From the NCBI GenBank assembly GCA_030407315.1, contig JALQPE010000610.1:1-64000 (forward strand): 64,000 nucleotides of DNA. Reading direction: 5' to 3'. Shown here piece by piece: positions 9,607 to 20,133 of this stretch (the stretch's first letter is position 1; the number at the start of each line of letters is the position of its first letter). The stretch is from Asparagopsis taxiformis (Eukaryota; Rhodophyta; Florideophyceae; Bonnemaisoniales; Bonnemaisoniaceae). The translations under genes and the position numbers were made by a program. The notes under the pieces were generated by a model. That model had not been told where the DNA came from. It was given only the letters and a program-made list of their open reading frames with translations, and did no database searches.

Positions 9607-9819
9607 GACGTCCGCATCCAAAAAATTTTTATTTTTTTTCGGACGCGGACGTTCATTTGTTCTAGTAAATCTCGGGGCCGACTAGGACCCGTACTAGAGA
9701 GACTGGACGTCCGCGTCCACTTCCGAAAACACAGACGTCATTACAGGCTGGAAACGATTCATTCTAGGTACTTTCCCAGAACACAGCTCAGAAGTTTCAG
9801 TACAGAGAATGAGAATAGG
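9607..9819. other. Minisatellite tail and unassigned sequence
   Basis: Contains two degenerate GGACGTCCGC-type relatives of the 43-bp repeat. No gene is seen before the Ty1/copia remnant begins. Confidence 0.4.
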
Positions 9820-10148
9820 ACAACACAAACTTCCTAGGAGAACAAATCGATACGAAATATCCTGAATTCCGAATTCATCAGTTCAAATATATTCAAAAAC
9901 TGAATCTTCTCCCTATAGAGTCTGAATTCCAGAATTTCTGATCATTCCAAGGTAAGTTAGCATGGATAACCCGGACCCGTCCTGATATATCATGTTCAGT
10001 AGCCCAATCTACTTAAGTCACTGAGGCTTTATTCAACGCGAACTCCAAAAGTATAATCAAGTCCCTAAACTCTGTACTGAAACATTTACAAAAAAATCCT
10101 TCCTTACCTCTAAGATATCCAAAACTTCACTTCAATTCTATGGAAATC
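9820..10148 (+). pseudogene. Ty1/copia Pol remnant, left part (end of reverse transcriptase region)
   Basis: Read on the plus strand, with stop codons, this segment resembles the end of a Ty1/copia reverse transcriptase region. It includes the motifs KLAWITRTRPD and LNLLPIES, which are typical just upstream of the copia RNase H. The frame resumes exactly at 23622 across the gypsy insertion, where the copia RNase H begins. In-frame stops show it was already dead or is decayed. Its left limit is approximate because similarity fades before about 9820. Confidence 0.7.
10144..10148. repeat. Target-site duplication AAATC, left copy
   Basis: AAATC immediately precedes the 5' LTR and is repeated directly after the 3' LTR (23617-23621). 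Removing the element and one copy restores the copia reading frame across the junction. Confidence 0.9.
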
Positions 10149-10804
10149 TGTAGTATACGTGGCAATTCCGAAATTGCAAATATTTACGTTTTTCCGCGGA
10201 ATTCGAATTTCGCCGGATACGACATGCGACAGCAATGAACGAACATTGCTGGCGCATGCGCGCGCGCAACCTGCACACGTGTGCAACGAACGTACTGGCA
10301 ACGGCCAACGGACCAACGGGTCCCTACGTGTGACCCACAAGGTCCTTTCCCATTCGGGGACGTTACGAACAGTGTTTACACTGTAAAGCGATGCCATCGT
10401 GGCCATATAGGTATTGGCATCGTGCCGGGAGGGAAAGGGGACAAGACAACGATCGAGCAACGGCTCTAGTCTACGACTGACTTCTACGTTTACGTTTACG
10501 TTTTGCCTAACGAGGCTTCGTCTCCGTCGAGCTGCGTACTCCCTACCCATCGCCGCACGTAAGGCTGATTGCGTGTAGTGCCTCCGGGCTTGGTTGAGAG
10601 CGCCTCCGGTGACGTACCACCTCGTTTGCTAACGTAATCCTCGCGTGGATTGTTGCGTCGTGACGCTCGTGTCTACTCGCTAACCACTCTACCTTCTACC
10701 TAACAATACAGTCAAAACACCAGCGGGTGGACTGCTCGTTTCGTTTCGTAAGGACAGCGTGTCCGTGGCTCGTACCAGCTATCTAGAACTAACGTGGTTC
10801 CACA
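10149..10804 (+). repeat. 5' LTR
   Basis: 656 bp, begins TGTAGTATACG and ends GTGGTTCCACA. It matches 22958-23616 with about ten differences, including indels in a (TACGTT)n stretch and near CTAACC...CTACC. Confidence 0.95.
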
Positions 10805-10805
10805 C

Positions 10806-10823
10806 TGGTCTCTCGACCTAGAA
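10806..10823 (+). other. Candidate primer-binding site
   Basis: TGGTCTCTCGACC starts one base after the 5' LTR. The leading TGG is as expected for pairing with a tRNA 3'-CCA end. The matching tRNA was not identified. Confidence 0.45.
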
Positions 10824-10903
10824 GTTGCTACGAGCATAACGACAACCAACGAGGTTGAGCTCTTTTACGTTAACGAAAAGCTACGTGCTACAGACGACGG
10901 TCT

Positions 10904-13306
10904 ATGAATTACGCTGTGTCGAATTCCAGCGCGTCGCCCAGGCAACCGTTGCCAACGTCAGCGGACGCCGAAGCCGACGTGGCCTTGTCAGCAGAAGCGA
11001 TCTTCGCGACTGATCGATCTATCCCGCCGGATATCGAGGCGATCGGCCAGCTACCACGTACGGTAAGCCCGTTTGAGTCCGTGAGTATGGACCCCGCAAC
11101 GCGCGGTCAGCTCAACGAAGGGAACGTGACTCCCACGGCACTACGTGTAGTGTACGAAGACCTTCGAGGTCACATCGAAAGGGCGAGCGACGCGGCCGTC
11201 GACGAAGCCGTAAGGCAGAGACTCGGAGTCTCGGAGCGCGAAGCTCGTGCGTTACGTGAACGCTCAGCGACCCTCGAACGGGAAAACGAAGATTTACGAA
11301 ACCGCCTCTCCGCCGTGGAGGGAAGACTCGACTCGTTTGTCGTAGTATTCAACGAAATCGTCGCCGGACGTTCCGCTCCGCCGAGCGGAAGCGATCCGAA
11401 TTACGAAGGCTCGCGCGCCTATAACTCGCAATCCTCCCCGGCCGTTCCGGGAGGATACCCACCAACACCCGGTCCGACGACCCCGACAACGTACGGAAGG
11501 GGGGCGACAGTGCAACGAGCCATCGCCCACCCCGACGAGACGCCACGAAGGCAATTACGTTTTAACGATACGCCAGACCACGCGCGGTCGGCGGACGCAG
11601 CACGTGCTGCGCAATTCGATACGAGAGCTCCCCCGCCACGTGAGACGTACATTCCGTGGCTGGGTACGTTCGGCACGACGGACACGCGAGTCCACGAAAA
11701 CGAACGTGCCGACGCGGTACGCTTACCAGGGAACGCCCTCGGACCCGTTTGCCACGCGTTGGCAGAGCACACGACAATGCTCGACGCATTTGCGAACGTG
11801 GTGTCGTACCGCATGTACCGACTTAACGATGTACGTGAACATCTCTACGTGAACGAGAGTCAAAGCGTACATAAGCTCAAACGTGAGCTGGAGGGACTTT
11901 TCCCTACGTTAAAGCCGTTCTCCGGCCGGAATCCGATTACGTTACTCGGATTCCTCGCCCAAATACGTGATGGGTTCAGCACACTCGGAGTGTGCGAGGG
12001 AGTGGCAGTACGTGCGCTGCACTTCTTCCTCGAAGGGGACGCCCGACGGTTCTACGATTCCCAGTGTACGACTGGTGTGATCACGACTGATCCGACGAAG
12101 AGGTTCTCGTGGCCTCACGTAATCAACGCGTTGATCAAACGATACCTGCAAGACGACGTGCTGCAGGAGGCCTACGAAAAGGTCACGATGATCACGCAGA
12201 GTCCTAACGAGGACGAGAATCAGTACGCTGATAGACTCGACACCGCCACGCGGGCGTGTAACTACGTGTTTACGGATCGACTCCTCGTTCACCACTACGT
12301 ACGTGGTTTGCTGCCCTCGACGCGGGCAGCAGTGACGGAACGACTCCGGTCACTCCCCGAACGAGAGAGGAACGACCTCACCGTTGTGAGACGATTGGCG
12401 ACGGCCGAAGGAACGACCTTCCGTGCACGTACGGCAGCTGTCGCGTCAGCCGCGAAACCGAAAGTGCGGTTTCCGGTGAAGCCTACGTTGGCTATTTCCG
12501 ACCACGAGTCGAGGAAGTTCGCGGACTACGATGAGTCCGCGTACTTACGTAATGAACGGGCTAACGAGCCCAGTTACCACGATGGTAACCTGAACATCCC
12601 CGCGAGGGACGACGACGACGTGTCGCTCGCTGCGGTTCACGTTGCCGAGAATTTGGAGGCGATCCTCTTCACGAACGGGCCGCCGCCCAACGATACGAAA
12701 ACGGCAAACGAAAAGCCGGACGAGCTCGAAGCTCGATTGAACCGTCCATGCGAGGACGTGCCGAAGCTCACGAGCGAGCAGACGCAATTGGCGCACTCCG
12801 TAATCCCGAATGATTACTGGACGCTGTCGTGTTGGTCATGCCGCGAAGATGGCCACTCGACGTTTACGTGTCCGCGTCTGACGCCAGATCAACGGATCTT
12901 TTTCGCGTACAAGTACTACCTCTTCCACGTGAAGAGCAACCCACGTCAGGCTGAGTACTTCCGCCAACGAATGGCTAAACGTAACCAGGAACGACCTGGC
13001 GAGCGAGGGAACGTGACCCCGCGGAGGTACGGCACGCCGCCTACGATACTCCGAAACCCCAATCGTGACGGGGGAAGGCCCTTCGACAGGCGCCGCGGCG
13101 ATTTTCGTAATGACCGACGTGACCCCCGCCCGTGGGCGAACGAACGAAATGGCCAGCGTAATGGCCGCAGCGGAGTCTACGTGACGACCTCCGCTGACGA
13201 AACGCCACTCGAGGTGGAAACGAGTCACGATGACGAACGAGCTTCGTGGGCTCACGACGACAACGTGTCGAACGGCCCCGCGCCGGGAAACGACCAGGCG
13301 ATGTAG
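10904..13306 (+). CDS. gag: Gag polyprotein
   Basis: 800 codons from the ATG at 10904, about 100 bp after the 5' LTR. Residues about 77-148 are predicted coiled coil. Residues about 330-490 match the retrotransposon Gag core, with a LKPFSGRNPITLLGFL-type start and a YADRLDTA segment. A CCHC zinc knuckle C-x2-C-x4-H-x4-C (CWSCREDGHSTFTC) lies near residues 642-655, and an arginine-rich nucleic-acid-binding tail follows. The TAG at 13304-13306 ends Gag. The last codons overlap pol, which is read in the -1 frame. The product should form the virus-like particle and package the RNA. The long N-terminal region before the core is rich in alanine, serine and glutamate and has no assigned role. Confidence 0.9.
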   Translation: MNYAVSNSSASPRQPLPTSADAEADVALSAEAIFATDRSIPPDIEAIGQLPRTVSPFESVSMDPATRGQLNEGNVTPTALRVVYEDLRGHIERASDAAVDEAVRQRLGVSEREARALRERSATLERENEDLRNRLSAVEGRLDSFVVVFNEIVAGRSAPPSGSDPNYEGSRAYNSQSSPAVPGGYPPTPGPTTPTTYGRGATVQRAIAHPDETPRRQLRFNDTPDHARSADAARAAQFDTRAPPPRETYIPWLGTFGTTDTRVHENERADAVRLPGNALGPVCHALAEHTTMLDAFANVVSYRMYRLNDVREHLYVNESQSVHKLKRELEGLFPTLKPFSGRNPITLLGFLAQIRDGFSTLGVCEGVAVRALHFFLEGDARRFYDSQCTTGVITTDPTKRFSWPHVINALIKRYLQDDVLQEAYEKVTMITQSPNEDENQYADRLDTATRACNYVFTDRLLVHHYVRGLLPSTRAAVTERLRSLPERERNDLTVVRRLATAEGTTFRARTAAVASAAKPKVRFPVKPTLAISDHESRKFADYDESAYLRNERANEPSYHDGNLNIPARDDDDVSLAAVHVAENLEAILFTNGPPPNDTKTANEKPDELEARLNRPCEDVPKLTSEQTQLAHSVIPNDYWTLSCWSCREDGHSTFTCPRLTPDQRIFFAYKYYLFHVKSNPRQAEYFRQRMAKRNQERPGERGNVTPRRYGTPPTILRNPNRDGGRPFDRRRGDFRNDRRDPRPWANERNGQRNGRSGVYVTTSADETPLEVETSHDDERASWAHDDNVSNGPAPGNDQAM

Positions 13307-13330
13307 GTCACGAGCCACCCACATCGCCTG
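13285..13330 (+). promoter_or_regulatory. -1 programmed ribosomal frameshift signal between gag and pol
   Basis: The slippery heptamer G GGA AAC (13285-13291) sits in the correct phase of the gag frame, and a -1 shift enters the pol frame exactly. Three bases later a perfect 10-bp stem forms: CAGGCGATGT (13295-13304) with ACATCGCCTG (13321-13330) around a 16-nt loop. The gag stop codon lies at the top of the stem. A possible pseudoknot partner was not resolved. The 3-nt spacer is shorter than the usual 5-9 nt. Confidence 0.85.
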
Positions 13331-16300
13331 AACCCTTACGTAAAAGGGGGACGACCGACGTCGATGATTGGTCCTCCGCAGGCTCACCGATGAACGAGAG
13401 CTACGTAAAGCTCACGGCCGCGAAGGCCAACTCGAGTCACACGACACCCGACGTGGGGGAAGAAACGAAGTCCGACGGGACGAACGAACCTCACACGAAG
13501 AGGAAGCCTCGCAGACGAGCGAGACGCGCTACCCGGAAGCACGACGCTTCCGAGCGCGAGAAAGCCAAACACGCGGCTTATACGAAGCGTGTCGACGCAA
13601 AAGAAGCCATACGGGCTCACACGATGAAGCGACGAACCGCTAGCGAAGACGTAGACCGCGCGCCGGTCAGGACCGAACCGTTGGTCCTCGACGGGCATAC
13701 GTGCCTACTTGCGTCGAAGCATTATATCGTATCCGGAACGATCGGACTAGACCTCAACGTGATGAGGGCGATTACCATCGCGATGGATACGTGCAGCGGC
13801 TACAACTTGATACGAACAAGTTTACTACCCTACGACTGGGTCGACCGCTGTCTACGTGACGAAGAGCTGCCGAAGCTCGGAGACGCCAACGGGCGACGTT
13901 TGCCTATCGAAGGCGCCATCCTGCTTCGTGTCAGGCTGGGGAACTCGCTGTTCCGCGTAAAATTCTTCGTAGCCAACACGCTGGCTGTCCCCGTTATAAT
14001 GGGCACGTCGTTCATGTCGAAGCATGTCGATGCTATACGCTGTCGAGCGCAGACAATCGACCTCCATCGGGGGGATACGATACCCATTATCGCGGAGGGC
14101 GATACGACGACTCCGTACGAGGAGGGGGAGGAGACGAATCCAAACGTGGAGCCCCCGAAACGCCGCGAGCGTAACGCGGCCTCGAATAGGCCGAGCCGAA
14201 CGTTCTCGGTTCGCCTGACGAAGTACACGCGTGTACCGGCGATGTCGCAACGGACCGTCAACGTGACGACGGATGCGACCGGACTCGTGTTCCTCGAACC
14301 GAAAGCGTCGGTGCAATTCCGGCATGGGCTGCGCATAGCCAACGGAGTGGTCGACGTAGGACCGAGAGAGACGTTCTCTATCATCGTGTCGAACTTCACG
14401 AAGAAGGACCGCGAATTGCCGAAAGGCGCAACGATTGCGTACGCGGTACGCTCCCCGTTGGGAATCGTCCCACTCAAGCGTGAGGGCGGCGAAGCCCTCG
14501 CGAAGGTTTTGAACCTACCGCTAGTCGACGCGACGACGCGGACGAATACGAACGGGTTGGGCGACGAAACGCCAGACCCGTTGGTCAACGAAAAGGGGAA
14601 CGACCCCGCCACGGATTGGCAGTCGACAATCGATTTGTCGCACCTCGACGACGAGGATTTACGAAAGCGCATCAACGAGATGCTAGCTACACATTCGTCA
14701 ATGTGGACGAGCGGACGCCTCGGCGAAATCAATGCTACGGAGCATCGAATCGAACTCGAACCGGGCACGCGGCCCATACGTTCAATGCCCTATCGTCAGG
14801 GTCCGGCTTTACGTACGATAGCCGAGGAGCAGATCACGAAGATGCTCAACGAAGGGGTTATCGAACCCGCGTCCAGCGAATGGGCGTCACCAATCGTGTT
14901 GGTGCCGAAGAAGGACGGATCCTTACGTTTCTGTGTCGATTACAGGCGTTTGAACGCGAAAACGATCGCTGATTCGTACCCGCTTCCTCGTATGGAAGAC
15001 TGCCTTGATTCGTTGGGCGACGCCGCCATCTTCACGACACTCGATTGTAACGCCGGTTACTGGCAAGTGCCCGTCTCCGCCGAGGACCGTGATAAGACAA
15101 CGTTTACGTCTTTCATGGGAACGTATCGCTACGTGCGAATGCCATTCGGGCTACGAAATGCCCCCGCTACGTTTCAGCGGACGTTGGACATCATCCTCTC
15201 CGGAGTACGTTGGCAATCGTGCCTGGTCTACTTAGACGACGTAATCGTCTTTTCGAAAGACCTCGAGTCTCACCTGGGTCACGTTGACCAGGTGCTTTCC
15301 CTGCTACGCGCAGCGGGAGTAACGTTAAAGCTCACGAAGTGCTCGTTCTTTCAACCACGAGTTGACTACCTGGGGCACGTGATTACCCCAGGGAAGCTGC
15401 ACGTCGCAGCTCGGAACAAGGAAGCCTTTCGTACGGCTACGTTCCCACGCGACAAGACGCAATGTCGATCGTTTTTGGGCGCGGCCAACGTTTACCGCCG
15501 TTTCGTAAAGGCGTATGCCGAGATCGCTCGGCCACTCAACACGATGTTGAAGAAGGACGCTTCCCCCGATTGGACGAACCCAACAAACGCGCAAACGAAT
15601 GCGTTCGAAACGTTGAAGACAATACTGGTGTCGCCACCAGTATTGCACCTTCCGAAGGCGGGACGTCCGTTCATGATCGATACCGACGCGTCGGCGTATC
15701 AGCTGGGAGCTACGTTGCTCCAGCAGCAAAACGAAGACAAGCCCAACGAATGGGTGCCGATTGGGTACTGGTCGAAGACCCTTAACGAAACCGAACGCGG
15801 TTACTCGGCAACGGAGCGCGAGTGTTACTCCGTCGTGTGGGCGATAACGTCGCTCCGACCCTACGTAGAGGGTCAACGATTTACCGTACGTACGGATCAC
15901 GAAGCCTTACGTTGGCTGATGACGTTAACGGACGCGTCCGGACGACTACTACGATGGAGGCTACGCGTTGCCGAATTCGATTTCGAAGTCACGTACAGGC
16001 CTGGGCGCGTGCACCAGGTACCTGACGCTTTATCACGTGTGATATCTACGTATGACGACGGTCGACCCGTCGACGATGACGTACCATCGTACGGGGACGC
16101 GGTCCTCGTGACGACTCGCAGTCGGCGACAACCCACACGAAATGGGCAAGGACGAACGACGTCCGTACGTAAAAAGGCAACGAATGCCAGGGGTCACGAC
16201 GACCCGTCGAACGAGACTCGTGATGAACGAACATCAGCCACGACGGCTGGCCACGATGGCCTCGAGTTCAACCGCGACGCGTCGCTCGATGACGTTCTTG

Positions 16301-17835
16301 ACGAGGAACCGGATTTCCTCGACGAACAGCGCGCTGCTGAAGACGATTCGGCACGCGTGCCACCAGCTGACGTTCAGCTTCCCATTACGAGGGACGAGCT
16401 TATCGAAGCTCAACGCGAGGACGCGTTCTGTCAAACGATACTGACACGACAGTCCGAGACGCAGGACGCTGCATTCTTCGAAGGCCACGATGGCCTACTC
16501 CGACGCCGGAACCCTCACGATGAGGAACGTACACAAATCGTTGTGCCGGCTTCGTTACGGCCGCGGCTGCTGGAGTTAACGCACCACCACGTCCTCGCTG
16601 GACATCCCGGGCAAACGCGTATGTACTATACCCTACGGAGGACGTACTACTGGCCCGCGATGGCCGCCGACATCCACGCAACGGTACGAAACTGCGTTGG
16701 ATGTGCGAAGAACCGCGTGAAGCTTCGCAAACGGACGAACCCGTTACGTTTATTCCCGGCCACGGAGCCGCTGCGAGACCTATGTATCGACATACTAGGT
16801 CCGCTGACGAAGACCACGCGTGGCAACCGATTTATTCTCGTGATAACGGACCGCTTCACGAAGCTAACCAGAGTCGTACCTCTACGTAATATCGATTCCG
16901 CCAACGTGGCGAGCGCGTTCGTCAACGCGTGGGTCTTCTCGTATGGACCCCCACGGACGCTCATAAGCGATAACGGAAAGCAGTTCGCTGCTAAGTTTTT
17001 CCAGCGCGTCTGCAACGAGATTGGCGTAACGAACGTCTTCACGTCGACGTACCACCCCCAAACGAACGGGCAGGTGGAGCGCTACAACAGGACGATCCTG
17101 GCGATGCTGCGCAATTACGTGAACGAAAACCAGAACGACTGGGATCGATACGCATCGGCGTTAACGTTTGCGTACAACACGCATGTGCATTCGAGCACGG
17201 GCACGACGCCCTTCGATTTGATTCTCACGAATCCACCGCCACCGTTGGCGCTACACACGTCGGTAACGAACCGCGAACTACCCGACGGGGGAGGGCGAGC
17301 CACTTACGTTCGTGAGCTCGCCACAACGATGGATAACGCGTATCGAACGCTGAAGGCCGCGCAGGCACGTTATAAACGAAATTTCGACAAGCGAGTCCGT
17401 GTCTCGAATCGAAACATCCGCGCGGGAGAATACGTATTCATCGACCCGACGGACGGGACCACGAAGGGCACGAAGCTCGGCAACCACGCGTTGGGACCGT
17501 TCCGCGTACTACGTAACGACGTACGAACGTTCGTCATCCAACGAGGAGACGTAGTTGAACGTGTCAACTCGGACCGCGTTGCGTACGCGCCAACGCCGGC
17601 GAACGCGCCCCCGCCGGAGCCATACGATGCCACCGAGGCAGACCTCGACAAGAACCGCGACGGTCCGGCGTATGTAGTAGACGACCTACTCAACCACCGC
17701 GTGAACGAGGACGGAACGTTAGACTTCCTCGTGAAGTGGGTCGGGTATCGTAACCCTACGTGGGAACCCCGCCGGAACGTATCTGAAGAGAGCGTCTCTC
17801 GATACTTCGCACGCGTGCGACGAGCAACAACGTGA
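13291..17835 (+). CDS. pol: Pol polyprotein (protease, RT, RNase H, integrase, chromodomain), made as Gag-Pol by -1 frameshift
   Basis: Pol is open from 13246 (GTG) but lacks an early ATG, so entry by frameshift at 13285-13291 is most likely, giving a Gag-Pol of about 2310 residues. Positions here count from 13246. The retropepsin-type protease has DTCSG near residue 181 (usual DTGA or DSGA) and a later VIMGTSF. The reverse transcriptase has YLDD near 662. RNase H begins at DTDAS near 812. The integrase has an HHCC zinc domain near 1109-1150, and a core with aspartates near 1181 and 1241 and glutamate in NGQVERYN near 1277. A chromodomain occupies about 1474-1525 (ending YRNPTWEPRRN...), which in relatives targets insertion to modified chromatin. 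No break is seen. The cysteine in place of glycine at the protease active site is unusual but sits next to the intact aspartate. Confidence 0.93.
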   Translation, partial: RPGDVGHEPPTSPEPLRKRGTTDVDDWSSAGSPMNESYVKLTAAKANSSHTTPDVGEETKSDGTNEPHTKRKPRRRARRATRKHDASEREKAKHAAYTKRVDAKEAIRAHTMKRRTASEDVDRAPVRTEPLVLDGHTCLLASKHYIVSGTIGLDLNVMRAITIAMDTCSGYNLIRTSLLPYDWVDRCLRDEELPKLGDANGRRLPIEGAILLRVRLGNSLFRVKFFVANTLAVPVIMGTSFMSKHVDAIRCRAQTIDLHRGDTIPIIAEGDTTTPYEEGEETNPNVEPPKRRERNAASNRPSRTFSVRLTKYTRVPAMSQRTVNVTTDATGLVFLEPKASVQFRHGLRIANGVVDVGPRETFSIIVSNFTKKDRELPKGATIAYAVRSPLGIVPLKREGGEALAKVLNLPLVDATTRTNTNGLGDETPDPLVNEKGNDPATDWQSTIDLSHLDDEDLRKRINEMLATHSSMWTSGRLGEINATEHRIELEPGTRPIRSMPYRQGPALRTIAEEQITKMLNEGVIEPASSEWASPIVLVPKKDGSLRFCVDYRRLNAKTIADSYPLPRMEDCLDSLGDAAIFTTLDCNAGYWQVPVSAEDRDKTTFTSFMGTYRYVRMPFGLRNAPATFQRTLDIILSGVRWQSCLVYLDDVIVFSKDLESHLGHVDQVLSLLRAAGVTLKLTKCSFFQPRVDYLGHVITPGKLHVAARNKEAFRTATFPRDKTQCRSFLGAANVYRRFVKAYAEIARPLNTMLKKDASPDWTNPTNAQTNAFETLKTILVSPPVLHLPKAGRPFMIDTDASAYQLGATLLQQQNEDKPNEWVPIGYWSKTLNETERGYSATERECYSVVWAITSLRPYVEGQRFTVRTDHEALRWLMTLTDASGRLLRWRLRVAEFDFEVTYRPGRVHQVPDALSRVISTYDDGRPVDDDVPSYGDAVLVTTRSRRQPTRNGQGRTTSVRKKATNARGHDDPSNETRDERTSATTAGHDGLEFNRDASLDDVLDEEPDFLDEQRAAEDDSARVPPADVQLPITRDELIEAQREDAFCQTILTRQSETQDAAFFEGHDGLLRRRNPHDEERTQIVVPASLRPRLLELTHHHVLAGHPGQTRMYYTLRRTYYWPAMAADIHATVRNCVGCAKNRVKLRKRTNPLRLFPATEPLRDLCIDILGPLTKTTRGNRFILVITDRFTKLTRVVPLRNIDSANVASAFVNAWVFSYGPPRTLISDNGKQFAAKFFQRVCNEIGVTNVFTSTYHPQTNGQVERYNRTILAMLRNYVNENQNDWDRYASALTFAYNTHVHSSTGTTPFDLILTNPPPPLALHTSVTNRELPDGGGRATYVRELATTMDNAYRTLKAAQARYKRNFDKRVRVSNRNIRAGEYVFIDPTDGTTKGTKLGNHALGPFRVLRNDVRTFVIQRGDVVERVNSDRVAYAPTPANAPPPEPYDATEADLDKNRDGPAYVVDDLLNHRVNEDGTLDFLVKWVGYRNPTWEPRRNVSEESVSRYFARVRRATT

Positions 17836-19079
17836 AAGGCCACGACGGCCCCCGAAAACGCACACGAGCGTCGGGTTAAGCGCACGCGTGCGCGACGTTG
17901 CACGATGCAACAAACGAAGGCGACGAGCCGCACGAACGAGAAGCGAAGGCACAACGAGTGGCCGGGACGTCCACCCTTGCGTTGGGGGGGGCGCGATGCG
18001 TGCTAGAGCCGTCGCTCTTTTCGTTTTCGACACCATACGTTGGTGGAGGCACGAGCGCCAACGAAAGATTGGACGACGAGTCCACGCGCGGACGATTCAC
18101 ACGATGTGAAGAGCCACGACTGGCTCGACAGTGTTGACCGTCCCACGGGCAAAGGTGACGACACCACGGGCCACGGACGGACAACACGTCAGATTTTTCG
18201 CGCGAAAAAATTATACGTGGGCCAGCGGGCCATGGACGCACGGTACGAAAAATCGGGCCGATTACAGTGCGCTAATCCGGCCAAATCTCGGGACACGCGT
18301 GCCCCGAAAATTTCGTAATTTCGGCATGTCACGTGAGCCATCGTACGTCCCCGTGGACAACCGCTGACAACGAGTCGCATCGACCAACGAGGTCAACGCC
18401 AAACAGCTCGCGAGCTAACGGCAACGTGACGCCGGAAGGCGGAGAAACGACGTAGGACGGACGCGTCCCTGGCGAAGATGGCAACGGCCTCATTACGAAA
18501 CATCCCGCACGAAGCGGAACGAAGCTATACGTTAGCTGACGAATTAGACCAACGGGTCTCAGCGCACGAAGCGCGCGAGTAAAGCGTGCGAACGACGAGC
18601 CAACGAGGCCGCGACGAAGGACGGCGAACCGTATCGCCATCGTGAGGCACGACGCCGAACGCGGTAGCCACGTACGGCAACCACGGAATGACACAACGGT
18701 GTCCTGCCACGCGGGCATAACGAACGACGCGCGGAAGCGAAAAGCCCGCCGGCCAGTCGAACGCACGTAACGAAACACGAATACGCAACGGCGTACAAGC
18801 TGGTAGCCAACGTAAACGGCACAGCTGAAGGCAACAAGCCGACGAAAAGTTGGCTCACGTAACAGCCTCAAACGCCCGCGGGCATGCGAAACGACTTCGT
18901 CAATCGCGTCCCCGTCGGGTTCGCAAGTCGAATGAACGAATACGCAACGGCGTAAAGGTCGAGCATTACGTATGCCCAGGTGCACGTCGCACCACATAAC
19001 GAACGAGCTAACGAAACGCTCCTCGGACGCCGCGGCGAACGACGCCGCCACGCGAAACGGACTAGCGCAGCGATTGCGC
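17836..19079. other. Non-coding part of the gypsy 3' region
   Basis: ACG-rich sequence after pol. Several ORFs exist on the minus strand but they look like consequences of the base composition. Short repeated phrases occur, such as ACGAATACGCAACGGCGTA at about 18777 and 18936. No protein-coding gene is supported. Confidence 0.5.
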
Positions 19080-19780
19080 CACCGGCTAACGTGAAGCCGC
19101 GGGAACGTGAAGCGCGACGGCGCTAACGGTGTTAAAGGCTATACGAAAAGCCAAGCCCGCCGGCAAAAACGTTGTCTACGGAACTGCGACGCACCACGAC
19201 GCACTGCCGCGTACACGCAACGGCGTGAAACGTCAAGCCAACTCACGCGCGAGTCAGCCTGACGCTTAGCGAATTTTCCGTCCAGCTCTTCGGAGCAAAT
19301 TAAAATTGGCACCGACGTGCTACGTGCCAGAGAGCTCGAATGCTCAACGAAATTCGACACCCGACGGGGTTATCCGCACGAGGAACGACGGCGGAAACGA
19401 ATTCCGAGATAGTTACAAAATGATAACGCCACTGGCCAACGTGAAGCCGCGGCAACGCGAAGCGCGACGGCGCTAATGACGTCAACGGCTATACGAAAAG
19501 CCAAGCCCGCCGGCCACCACGTCGTCAACGAAACCGCAACGTACTGCGACGAATTACTGCGTACACGCCGCGGCGTAGAACGTCAAACCGACTCACGCGC
19601 ACGTCGGTCTGACGTTCGACGAATTTTCCGCCAAGCTCATCGGAGCAAAATTAAAATCGGCACCGATGTGCTACGCGCTTAGGAGCTCGAATGCTCAACG
19701 AAATGCGACACCCGACGGGGTTATTCGAACGAGAAACGACGGCGAAAACGATTCCTGAGTTAGTTACTAAATGATACGCG
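19080..19780 (+). repeat. Two tandem copies of a 350-bp block inside the retrotransposon
   Basis: GTGAAGCCGCGG starts at 19091 and again at 19441. The two copies remain alignable for about 350 bp, including GGCTATACGAAAAGCCAAGC and CGACACCCGACGGGGTTA. A further CGACACCCGACGGGGTA copy near 19935 suggests an older third unit. Confidence 0.85.
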
Positions 19781-20133
19781 CGCCAACGGGCTCTAAGACC
19801 GAGGTTAACGTACCACTCGCAGTGAAAAGCCGCCGCTACGCGCCGCCGCTTTGCCGAATAATTGCGTGTGATACGAACCTGCCAACGGGCACGCGCCGCC
19901 GCGAACTCGAACCACGGGCTACGTAAGCCATACGACACCCGACGGGGTAGACGCCACAACAAAAAAATTGTGGGGAGGGGCTTAACGCTAACCCCTCCTC
20001 TGCTGCAGACGACCTGCCAAACGCAAATTACGAAGCTCAACGGAGCCATGCGATTACGCAAAGAAACAAGACGAAGTTTACGAAGCATACGATGCTAGAG
20101 CCGACGTGGCCTACGAACTAACCTAGGAACGAC

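Noticed and set aside
13246..13290. GTG at 13246 as an independent start of pol
   Set aside because: Non-ATG start inside gag; the in-phase slippery site and stem give a better explanation.
18329..19051. 240-codon minus-strand ORF after pol
   Set aside because: Composition reflects ACG-rich DNA and no domain is seen.
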